A model generated the notes under the pieces. That model worked only from the letters and a program-made list of their open reading frames with translations. It was not told where the DNA came from and did no database searches. A DNA stretch of 7,748 nt from Gammaproteobacteria bacterium (GTDB lineage Bacteria; Pseudomonadota; Gammaproteobacteria; Steroidobacterales; SZUA-146). Both the position numbers and the translations under genes were made by a program. Shown here in pieces: positions 1-5,950 of this stretch (within the stretch, counting starts at the first letter, position 1; each line of letters starts with the position of its first letter). The DNA is taken from positions 1-7,748 of the forward strand of contig JABDLQ010000298.1 of the NCBI GenBank assembly GCA_013002925.1, given 5' to 3'.

Positions 1-1401
1 CTGATGCATTTGCTGATCCGCAATGCCTGGTCACAAAAACCGTACGCGATTGACACCCTGTTTATGTACATGGCCAACATGGGCTGGAACTCGTCCATGA
101 ACACCGCCAAAACCGTGCAAATGCTGACAGACATCGACCCCGACACCGGCGAGTACAAAATTCCGCATATTATCTATGTCGATGCGTTTGCTTCGGAAAC
201 CGTAGCGTATGCCGATTTAATCTTGCCAGACACTACCTACCTGGAACGCTTTGACTGCATCAGTTTGCTCGACCGGCCGATCAGTACCGCGGAGGGACCG
301 GCGGATGCCATTCGGCAGCCGGTGTTAACACCTGACCGCGATGTGCGACCGTTTCAGGATGTGCTGATCGATCTGGGCGCGCGCTTGCAGTTGCCCGAAT
401 TTGTGAATGACGACGGCAGTGCTCGCTATACTGACTACCCGGATTACATCATGAACCGCCAAAGCGCACCCGGGGTCGGCTCGCTGGCCGGCTGGCGCGG
501 TCGACAGGGCGACGAACACGGCCGCGGCGAGCCCAATCAGGATCAGATCAAGGCCTACATTGCCAATCAGTGTCATTGGGAACACACGCTACCGGAATCC
601 TGGCAGTTTTTTAAACACGCCAATCGCGATTACCTGGAGTACGCGCAGCAGATGGGCTGGCTCGCCAATTCCGACCGAATCGTGATGCAACTTTACTGCG
701 AAACGCTGCAGCGTTTTCGCCTGTCGGCTATGGGACACGGCACAGTGAAAGCGCCGGCCCACTATCGTGAGCGGCTGAAGCATTTCTTTGATCCCCTGCC
801 TTTTTGGTACGCGCCGCTCGAGGAACAACAAACATCCGCGCACGAGTTTCCGCTGCACGCCATTACCCAACGGCCGATGGCAATGTACCATTCCTGGGGT
901 TCACAAAATGCCTGGTTGCGCCAGATCCACGGCTGGAACCGACTGTACATACACGCCGATGTGGCCGCAGAGCATGATCTGGCTGATGACGATTGGGCGT
1001 GGCTTGAAAGTCACAACGGCCGAATTCATGCACAGATTCGCACCATGAGCGGCTGCAACCGCAACACGGTATGGACCTGGAACGCGATTGGCAAACGCCA
1101 GGGAGCCTGGAACCTGAGCGCGGATGCCGAAGAGTCGCAAAAAGGAATGTTACTGAATGATCTGATCAACGATCTGTTGCCCGATGGCCGGTTCGGTAAC
1201 GCCGATCCGATCACCGGTCAGGCGGCCTGGTTTGATCTGCGGGTCCGGATCTCAAAAGCCGAAGCTCCGGGCACCGGGCTACAGGACACACATGCGGCCG
1301 GCGGGGTGACACTGCCCGGGCTTGAACCTCGCCCTGACATGCTGCGTTTCGGTGAGCAGTTTTTACCGGATGCAGATTTTCGCAAACGGAGTCGCTCATG
1401 A
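1..1401 (+). CDS. soeA: Molybdopterin oxidoreductase catalytic subunit, SoeA-like, 3' part only
   Basis: This is the C-terminal half of a DMSO-reductase-family molybdoenzyme. The frame is open from the first base, so the start, the N-terminal Fe-S motif and the active-site region lie outside the window; about 466 residues are visible. Counting from the Met codon at base 4, residues 20-90 (MANMGWNSSMNT, then YVDAFASETVAYADLILPDTTYLER) are the typical end of the molybdopterin domain. From about residue 284 (HAITQRPMAMYHSWGSQNAW) the dinucleotide-binding domain begins and runs to near the end. These segments resemble SoeA, the cytoplasmic sulfite:quinone oxidoreductase subunit that oxidises sulfite to sulfate. 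The stop overlaps the next start (ATGA), and iron-sulfur and anchor subunits follow, which supports a three-subunit respiratory complex. The family is near certain. Sulfite as substrate is inferred from sequence style and gene order; another SoeA/PsrA-type substrate cannot be excluded. Confidence 0.85.
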   Translation: MMHLLIRNAWSQKPYAIDTLFMYMANMGWNSSMNTAKTVQMLTDIDPDTGEYKIPHIIYVDAFASETVAYADLILPDTTYLERFDCISLLDRPISTAEGPADAIRQPVLTPDRDVRPFQDVLIDLGARLQLPEFVNDDGSARYTDYPDYIMNRQSAPGVGSLAGWRGRQGDEHGRGEPNQDQIKAYIANQCHWEHTLPESWQFFKHANRDYLEYAQQMGWLANSDRIVMQLYCETLQRFRLSAMGHGTVKAPAHYRERLKHFFDPLPFWYAPLEEQQTSAHEFPLHAITQRPMAMYHSWGSQNAWLRQIHGWNRLYIHADVAAEHDLADDDWAWLESHNGRIHAQIRTMSGCNRNTVWTWNAIGKRQGAWNLSADAEESQKGMLLNDLINDLLPDGRFGNADPITGQAAWFDLRVRISKAEAPGTGLQDTHAAGGVTLPGLEPRPDMLRFGEQFLPDADFRKRSRS

Positions 1402-2333
1402 CCGCTGTGCCGGATACCACCGCAAAAAAACTCGGTTTGGTCATCGACCTGGACAGTTGTGTGGGGTGTCACGCGTGCGCGGTCAGCTGCAAGGAATGGA
1501 ACACTGGCGGCTATTCGGCACCGCTCACCGATCAGAACCCGTATGGCAAAGAACCCGACGGAGTGTGGTTTAACCGGGTTCACAGCTACGAGACCCGTAG
1601 CGGAAAGGATGCGGGTCGCACCGTACATTTTCCACGCGCCTGTCTGCACTGCGAAGAGCCTGCCTGCGTCACGGTCTGCCCCACCGGGGCATCGTTCAAG
1701 CGTGCCGAGGACGGTATTGTGCTCGTCAACCCCGAGACCTGCATCGGTTGCAAGCTGTGTTCGTGGGCCTGCCCATACGGTGCCCGTGAATACGATGCAG
1801 ACGACGGCATCATGAAAAAATGCACGCTGTGTGTCGATCGTATTTACAACCAGAACATCGAACCGTCGCGGCGCGAGCCCGCCTGCGTGAGCGCCTGCCC
1901 AACGAATGCCCGACACTTCGGTGACTTTGCCGACCCTGAATCGAATGTCTCGAAGCTCACCGCGGCGCGCGGTGGTTACGACCTGATGCCTGAGTCCGGT
2001 TACCAGCCAACCTGGAAATATCTGCTGCCGCGCGAGCGCAAAGCGCCCGCCAGCGTGTTGCCCATGGACAAAGTCTATCGCAAGCCGGTCCGGGACGAGC
2101 ACAAGTCACGGTCTGCTGACGCAGTGGCCGGTGTTGCAACAACGCTCAAACACAACCGCGCAACCAACGCAGCGCCACCGGATTCTGACCACTCTGCGTT
2201 GCCAGGTGCCAACTCGCAATGCCCATCAGGACAGTCCGTTAATGTCGCCTCCGGTACACAATTCACCACCGAGCCGCCTGACGCTCAACTGACCGGATGG
2301 TGGCGCTGGATTGACCGCCTGTTGTCCCGCTAA
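1398..2333 (+). CDS. soeB: Four-cluster 4Fe-4S electron-transfer subunit, SoeB-like
   Basis: This 311-residue protein carries electrons from the molybdenum subunit to the membrane anchor. Four cysteine groups bind four [4Fe-4S] clusters: C21/C24/C27/C31, C82/C85/C90/C94, C115/C118/C121/C125 and C142/C145/C163/C167, the DmsB/PsrB arrangement. There is no signal peptide or Tat motif, so the protein should be cytoplasmic, which fits Soe rather than periplasmic Psr or Dms enzymes. The ATG lies inside the stop of the preceding gene (ATGA), so translation is probably coupled. The conserved fold ends near residue 235. Residues 236-297 are a Ser/Ala/Pro/Thr-rich, probably disordered extension, and the last residues (LTGWWRWIDRLLSR) form a short aromatic amphipathic helix that could touch the membrane or the anchor subunit. 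The extension makes the protein longer than a bare four-cluster subunit; its role is unknown. Confidence 0.9.
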   Translation: MTAVPDTTAKKLGLVIDLDSCVGCHACAVSCKEWNTGGYSAPLTDQNPYGKEPDGVWFNRVHSYETRSGKDAGRTVHFPRACLHCEEPACVTVCPTGASFKRAEDGIVLVNPETCIGCKLCSWACPYGAREYDADDGIMKKCTLCVDRIYNQNIEPSRREPACVSACPTNARHFGDFADPESNVSKLTAARGGYDLMPESGYQPTWKYLLPRERKAPASVLPMDKVYRKPVRDEHKSRSADAVAGVATTLKHNRATNAAPPDSDHSALPGANSQCPSGQSVNVASGTQFTTEPPDAQLTGWWRWIDRLLSR

Positions 2334-2493
2334 TGATAGACTGTTCGACGATGTCACCACTTTCCAGTGTTTATTTTACGTTTAGTCGGCTGTCTGAACC
2401 CGAAACCGCGAGTATACAAAACAATCCATCGCATTTGAGTCGCATTTCCGCAGTAGCTTTGGCAGCATTCGATTCACCAGGATCACGCGCTCC
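2334..2493 (+). other. 160-bp gap between iron-sulfur and anchor genes
   Basis: Related operons usually have little space between these two genes. No open frame or clear terminator is visible here. A TATACA at 2413-2418 could be a -10 box, but no good -35 lies at the right distance, so an internal promoter is only weakly suggested. An 8-bp direct repeat TCGCATTT occurs at 2429-2436 and 2440-2447, one helical turn apart. A weak AGGA lies about 12 bases before the anchor start. Confidence 0.4.
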
Positions 2494-3450
2494 ATGACAC
2501 CGGCCTATTCCGTAATTTTTTTTACCGTCGCATCCGGCGCCGGCTACGGGTTGTTGACATGGCTTTCCGTAGCCTACCTCGCGAACTGGTGGACACCGAA
2601 TGCACAGGGCTTTGTTCCTGGCGCTATTGCGCTGTGTTTGGGTGTTGTGCTGATTGTTGCCGGGCTGATGTCATCCATGCTGCATTTGGGTCATCCCGAA
2701 CGCGCCTGGCGAGCCTTGTCCCAGTGGCGCACGTCGTGGCTAAGCCGTGAGGGAGTGCTTGCGACCCTGGGTCTGATCCCGATCACCCTGTTTGTTGGCG
2801 GCTGGTTGTGGGCCCCCGAGCGTATTCTGATGCTGCGGATGAGTGCGCTGGCCACTATTGTGTTCTCGCTGTCAACCGTGCTGTGCACCGCGATGATTTA
2901 TGCCTCTTTGAAACCGATTCCCAGGTGGCATAACCCATGGGTCCCGCCAGTGTACCTCGGCTTTGCGCTGGCAAGCGGTGCTGTGATTGCGATGTGTGTG
3001 CGCGCATTCGCCGACACGGCGCCAACGTCTTTTATGATCGGCACGCTGGCATTACTGATTGGTGTATGGATACTTAAAATTTTATACTGGCGCCATAGCG
3101 ACGCGCAGGATTCGACCAGCACCATCGGATCCGCTACCGGTCTGGATGCATTGGGTGACATCACTCAGCTGGATGCCCCGCACACGGCGGCTAATTATCT
3201 GCAAAAAGAAATGGGCTTTGTTGTTGCGCGTAAACATGCGACACGGCTGCGTCGCATGGCCATTTTGCTTGGCGCCGCGCTACCCTCGCTGGTGCTGTTT
3301 GAAATCCTGATGACAGAAGGTTTCCTGCACGACATCCTGTTATTGATCGGCACCGCGAGCGTGATGTTTTCCCTGTGTATTGAACGCTGGCTGTTTTTTG
3401 CCGAAGCCAAACATGTCGTGACTCTTTTTTATGGCGAAAAATCAGTGTGA
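2494..3450 (+). CDS. soeC: DmsC/SoeC-like integral membrane anchor subunit
   Basis: This 318-residue polytopic protein would hold the two preceding subunits on the inner face of the cytoplasmic membrane and deliver electrons to quinone. Hydrophobic stretches at about residues 8-31, 40-63, 86-106, 112-138, 149-170, 178-198, 253-273 and 277-302 give eight predicted helices. The loop motif HLGHPERAW (64-72) followed by SQWRTSWLSREG (76-87) is characteristic of the DmsC/SoeC family. Residues 199-250 form a polar loop, probably cytoplasmic. The start chosen is the ATG that opens directly into the first helix (MTPAYSVIFFTVASGAGYG). Family membership is clear; the Soe assignment rests on the whole three-gene set. 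No strong terminator follows. Confidence 0.9.
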   Translation: MTPAYSVIFFTVASGAGYGLLTWLSVAYLANWWTPNAQGFVPGAIALCLGVVLIVAGLMSSMLHLGHPERAWRALSQWRTSWLSREGVLATLGLIPITLFVGGWLWAPERILMLRMSALATIVFSLSTVLCTAMIYASLKPIPRWHNPWVPPVYLGFALASGAVIAMCVRAFADTAPTSFMIGTLALLIGVWILKILYWRHSDAQDSTSTIGSATGLDALGDITQLDAPHTAANYLQKEMGFVVARKHATRLRRMAILLGAALPSLVLFEILMTEGFLHDILLLIGTASVMFSLCIERWLFFAEAKHVVTLFYGEKSV

Positions 3451-3652
3451 TCACGGCAAGATCAGCAGAACCCTTGGCACAGACCAAGCGCTTCCCGTTT
3501 TTACACTTCCAGCACAAATCCATCGCAGGCCGACCAGTTCTTTGCTTACTCCCCGACATGAGCATTCTTGGAGTTGTGATGGTGTGGTCGATGCCGTGCC
3601 TCAAGCGCGCCAGGTGATCGTCACGAGCCCTGCTCCAAACGATCTCTCGCAT
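3451..3652. other. Non-coding stretch after the anchor gene
   Basis: I see no convincing gene on either strand. Short open frames exist but lack ribosome binding sites and family-like sequence. A 5-bp hairpin (CTTGG 3473-3477 with CCAAG 3484-3488) is followed, after nine bases, by a T run at 3498-3502, which would be a poor terminator. A degenerate relative of the downstream 16-bp unit (TGATCGTCACGAGCCC) lies at 3615-3630. Confidence 0.4.
3474..3490 (+). promoter_or_regulatory. Weak sigma-54-like element
   Basis: TTGGCACAGACCAAGCG has a full -24 half (TTGGCAC) and the invariant GG-N10-GC spacing, but the -12 half reads AAGC instead of TTGC. It overlaps a small hairpin and has no gene within reach downstream other than the repeat array, so it may be chance. 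Confidence 0.2.
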
Positions 3653-3796
3653 TGAGCGTCTCCCGCGCTGATCCTCTCCTGCGTTGATCCTCTCTTGGGT
3701 TGATCCTCAGCTGAGTTGATCCTCATCTGGGTTGATCCTCATCTGGGTTGATCCTCTCTGGGGTTGAACCTCATCTGTGTTGATCGTCTCCCCCAA
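3653..3796 (+). repeat. Nine tandem 16-bp units, all starting TGA
   Basis: Nine contiguous 16-bp units start at 3653, 3669, 3685, 3701, 3717, 3733, 3749, 3765 and 3781. The core is TGATCCTCATCTGGGT; the two central units (3717-3748) are identical to it, and divergence grows towards both ends, as in an ageing minisatellite. All nine begin with TGA and eight have TGAT or TGAA. There are no unique spacers, so this is not a CRISPR array. Because 16 is not a multiple of three, the TGA of successive units falls in all three frames and blocks translation through the array. It lies between the sulfite dehydrogenase genes and the sigma-54 control region. Confidence 0.92.
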
Positions 3797-3823
3797 TGCG
3801 GCAGAGCAACAACAGCAGTGAGC

Positions 3824-3868
3824 TGTCCGGTGTGTCCGCGTGGCGTCCGCCCGCGGACACATCGGACA
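3824..3868 (+). promoter_or_regulatory. Inverted repeat, probable enhancer-binding-protein site
   Basis: A 17-bp arm TGTCCGGTGTGTCCGCG (3824-3840) faces CGCGGACACATCGGACA (3852-3868) across 11 bases, with 16 of 17 positions complementary. Each arm itself contains two TGTCCG words 9 bp apart. The site is about 92 to 136 bases upstream of the expected sigma-54 transcription start, the usual place for an NtrC-type activator. The cognate regulator is not in the window. A terminator is unlikely because no T run follows. Confidence 0.75.
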
Positions 3869-3905
3869 CTCTTGTGTCGGCGCGCCCGTGCGCGAAAATT
3901 ATTAT

Positions 3906-3918
3906 TATCAATAGTTTA
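3906..3918 (+). promoter_or_regulatory. IHF binding site
   Basis: TATCAATAGTTTA matches the IHF consensus WATCAANNNNTTR at every specified position and is flanked upstream by an A/T-rich tract (3896-3905). It sits between the inverted repeat and the -24/-12 promoter, where IHF bending brings a bound activator to sigma-54 polymerase. Confidence 0.65.
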
Positions 3919-3932
3919 CACAGGTTACGAAG

Positions 3933-3949
3933 TTGGCACGCTTTATGCT
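3933..3949 (+). promoter_or_regulatory. Sigma-54 (-24/-12) promoter of the efflux operon
   Basis: TTGGCACGCTTTATGCT matches the consensus TTGGCACGNNNNTTGCW with one mismatch and has the required GG (3935-3936), 10-bp gap and GC (3947-3948). Transcription should start near 3960, about 50 bases before the first gene. The activator site and IHF site upstream fit this reading, and together they predict expression only when a dedicated sigma-54 activator is switched on. Confidence 0.85.
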
Positions 3950-4009
3950 TGTAACTGGTTAAGCAGTCTTTTTTGTCGCAACGCCAACAGAAAACACAAG
4001 GACAGGATG

Positions 4010-4225
4010 ATGACAGAATTCTTTACGACACATATTCGATTGTTCATCTGGGCGGTAGGCGCCGTCAGTGTTGTCGCTGAACTCGCCGCGCTGACTCTGC
4101 TCGTGCAGCCGGCCACTATTGTCACGCCGGATCACGGACTGCCGGATATGACCGTATGTCACACGTTGCCGCGGTTTGAGGCCGCGCCGCTCACAGTGAC
4201 TTTACCGATGGAACTGTCACTGTGA
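4010..4225 (+). CDS. Small one-helix membrane protein, unknown function
   Basis: I do not recognise this 71-residue protein. It begins MTEFFTTHIRLFIWAVGAVS, has one hydrophobic segment at about residues 9-32 and then a roughly 40-residue polar tail with a single cysteine (MTVCHTLP). With no cleavage motif evident it is probably an N-terminally anchored inner-membrane protein with the tail in the periplasm, though a signal peptide is possible. AAGGA at 3998-4002 is 7 bases before this ATG and 4 before an adjacent in-frame ATG at 4007, which favours the second. The gene is the first after the sigma-54 promoter and its stop overlaps the GTG of the adaptor gene (GTGA). That position suggests a translated leader, a coupling device, or a small partner of the pump. 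The frame stays open upstream to 3764, but that part crosses the promoter and is not coding. Confidence 0.65.
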   Translation: MTEFFTTHIRLFIWAVGAVSVVAELAALTLLVQPATIVTPDHGLPDMTVCHTLPRFEAAPLTVTLPMELSL

Positions 4226-5532
4226 CCGCACCGGTGCATCAGATCGGTACACCAACCAGCGGCACCCGTATACGCGATACGGCTGCACAAGACATCGTCA
4301 AAGAAAAGCAAAGCGGATGGCGCCGCTGGTCACCGTTGATTCTGATCGGCATGGTGTTACTGGCCCTTGTGGTCTTTGTTACCCAAAGCAACTGGTGGCG
4401 GGCGCAAGGTGCGGTCAACGCAAAGTCCTTACGCCTTGCCACAGTCGAACGCAGTACGTTCAGCCGCGAAATTTCAGCGCCGGGCGTGATCGTCGCGGCT
4501 GTCAGCCCGTCGGTCTATGCGCCCAGTACCGGCACCGTCACGCTTCATGTTAACGCCGGCGATCTGGTCAACGCCGGCGACACCATTGCCACCATCACCA
4601 GTCCGGAGCTGAGCAACCAGCTCGCCCAGGAAACCGCCACCCTTAACAGCCTGCAAACCAACCTGCAGCGCCGTAGCATCGAGCACAAACAGCAGGCGCT
4701 GCGGTCACAACAATTGGTGGATATTGCCAGAATGAATCAGACCACCGCCGCCCGTGAATTGCGCCGCGCTGAAGCCGCCTGGGAAATCCAGGTGATCAGT
4801 CGGCAGGATCTTGAAAAAGCCCAGGATGATGTAGAGCGCGCGGCGGTAGAATTCAGTCACTCTAAATCAGCTGCCGCACTGGAAAAAGAAAGCCTGGAAT
4901 TTGAACTGCAAACACTGCGGCTCGAACGCGATCGCCAGGCATTACTTGTCGATAACCTGCAGCGTCAGGTTGCAGACCTGAATGTGGTAGCGCCGGTATC
5001 CGGCATGGTGGGTACCATCGCCGTCGCACAAAAAGAAGCAGTCGGTGGCAATCAGGCACTCATGTCGATCGTGGATTTGAGTGCGTTTGAAATTGAAGCG
5101 AGTATCGCCGAAAGCTATGCAAGCCGGCTGTTGCCCGGCACCCCGGTGACCATTTCTTACGGCAATCAGGAACATGCCGGCATGTTGCATACGATCTCAC
5201 CTGAAGTGACCAACAACTCGGTGACCGGAAGGATTCGTTTTGCCGGCACTCCACCGACCGGTTTACGGCAGAACCAGCGTGTTACCACAACCTTTGAACT
5301 CGAGTCGGTCAAAGATGCCTTAACGGTGCCTCGCGGAGCCTTCATCGATAGCGGCGGTGGCCGGATAACTTATGTCGTCGAAAACGGCATGGCCTATCGG
5401 CGTGCCATTGAAATTGGCGCCAGCAGCAGCGGCCGCATCGAAATCACCAGCGGCGTCAAGGAAGGTGACACCGTCGTAGTGTCATCGCTAGAACCTTTTC
5501 GGGGAGCTGAGCAGGTGCTGGTGAGTCCCTGA
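4222..5532 (+). CDS. HlyD/MacA-type periplasmic adaptor (membrane fusion protein)
   Basis: This 436-residue adaptor would bridge an inner-membrane ABC transporter and an outer-membrane channel. A short cytoplasmic tail (1-36, with RIRDTAAQD at 16-24) is followed by one membrane helix (about 37-54). Residues 98-129 and 252-287 are the two lipoyl half-motifs (APSTGTVTLHVNAGDLVNAGD and VVAPVSGMVGTIAVAQ), split by a long alpha-helical hairpin, about 130-250, rich in Gln, Glu, Arg and Leu. Beta-barrel and membrane-proximal domains fill 288-436. The GTG start overlaps the preceding stop, there is no strong ribosome binding site, and no nearby in-frame ATG lies ahead of the conserved part, so translation is probably coupled to the small upstream gene. 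The downstream ATPase and permease make it part of a MacAB-like tripartite system. The transported substrate cannot be read from the sequence. Confidence 0.93.
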   Translation: MTAPVHQIGTPTSGTRIRDTAAQDIVKEKQSGWRRWSPLILIGMVLLALVVFVTQSNWWRAQGAVNAKSLRLATVERSTFSREISAPGVIVAAVSPSVYAPSTGTVTLHVNAGDLVNAGDTIATITSPELSNQLAQETATLNSLQTNLQRRSIEHKQQALRSQQLVDIARMNQTTAARELRRAEAAWEIQVISRQDLEKAQDDVERAAVEFSHSKSAAALEKESLEFELQTLRLERDRQALLVDNLQRQVADLNVVAPVSGMVGTIAVAQKEAVGGNQALMSIVDLSAFEIEASIAESYASRLLPGTPVTISYGNQEHAGMLHTISPEVTNNSVTGRIRFAGTPPTGLRQNQRVTTTFELESVKDALTVPRGAFIDSGGGRITYVVENGMAYRRAIEIGASSSGRIEITSGVKEGDTVVVSSLEPFRGAEQVLVSP

Positions 5533-5590
5533 ATGCGCGGGCTCAACGCATGACCTGCATTTTCAATCTGAATACACGGCGTAAATACAA

Positions 5591-5630
5591 AACTGAATAA
5601 CTGAGAACTGAACAACTGAACAACTGAACG
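5591..5630 (+). repeat. Five tandem 8-bp units
   Basis: Five contiguous octamers (AACTGAAT, AACTGAGA, ACTGAACA, ACTGAACA, ACTGAACG) give CTGA every 7 to 8 bases. The array starts 58 bases after the adaptor stop codon. Confidence 0.75.
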
Positions 5631-5778
5631 AGTTAACAATAACACCATACGAAACGACGAGGTGCGACCACGACACCGGAAAAATTGAACTGCGATATCA
5701 GGCCTAAGCATCAAGCGTTGGGACCAGCGCCGAAGGATGAAAATCACCACCGTATCGACAGGCGGCGCGTATTCAGCA

Positions 5779-5934
5779 TGAAACGCAGATATCGAGAACA
5801 CACATGAACACGGGGCCTGAGGATTGATCCTGACGACTGAAATTTAAGTCCGAATTTGAACACAAAACCTGAACATCAAGTTTGAAAAGTCAACCTGAAC
5901 ATTACACTTAAAAAAACACTTTGAACCATAGACT
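5779..5934 (+). repeat. Diverged 13-bp periodic array, TGAAC-led units
   Basis: Cutting the sequence every 13 bases from 5779 gives 12 units. Nine begin with TGA (5779, 5805, 5818, 5831, 5857, 5870, 5883, 5896, 5922) and the other three with TCG, TTA or TAA. The best units are TGAACACAAAACC, TGAACATCAAGTT, TGAAAAGTCAACC and TGAACATTACACT at 5857-5908. Two further TGAA words at 5686 and 5738 are 52 bases (four periods) apart but shifted by two bases from the main phase. The array ends just before the ATPase ribosome binding site at 5939-5943. It is a degraded tandem duplication; function unknown. Confidence 0.65.
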
Positions 5935-5950
5935 GCACGAGGATAGCGAC

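Larger units (their letters stand above)
5533..5950. other. 418-bp gap inside the efflux operon, filled by degenerate repeats
   Basis: No coding sequence is supported on either strand. A weakly hydrophobic reverse-strand frame (5394-5801) is the shadow of the adaptor gene running on into the gap. The sequence is unusually A-rich on the plus strand and full of TGAA words, organised into an 8-bp array and a 13-bp array listed separately. No T-run terminator or good promoter is visible, so the ATPase and permease are probably still transcribed from the sigma-54 promoter. Confidence 0.55.

Noticed and set aside
1218..2102. 294-codon open frame on the minus strand
   Set aside because: It lies opposite the clearly coding SoeB-like gene and the end of SoeA, has no family-like sequence, and is explained by codon bias of the sense genes.
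3473..3502. Rho-independent terminator after the anchor gene
   Set aside because: The stem is only 5 bp and the T run starts nine bases beyond it.
3191..3652. Minus-strand frame with a CWKC motif
   Set aside because: Half overlaps the anchor gene, there is no ribosome binding site, and the remaining sequence looks random.
3653..3796. CRISPR array
   Set aside because: The units are contiguous 16-mers without spacers and no cas genes are present.
3915..3949. Sigma-70 promoter resembling lac (TTTACA with TATGCT)
   Set aside because: The spacing is 23 bp, too long for sigma-70, and the sequence is better explained as IHF plus -24/-12 elements.
3764..4009. Upstream extension of the small membrane protein frame to a 153-residue protein
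   Set aside because: It crosses the repeat array, the activator palindrome, the IHF site and the promoter, has no ribosome binding site at 3764, and a good one sits before 4010.
5921..5950. TTG start for the ABC ATPase
   Set aside because: No ribosome binding site precedes it, whereas ATG 5951 has GAGGA at 7 bases and the family-typical N-terminus.
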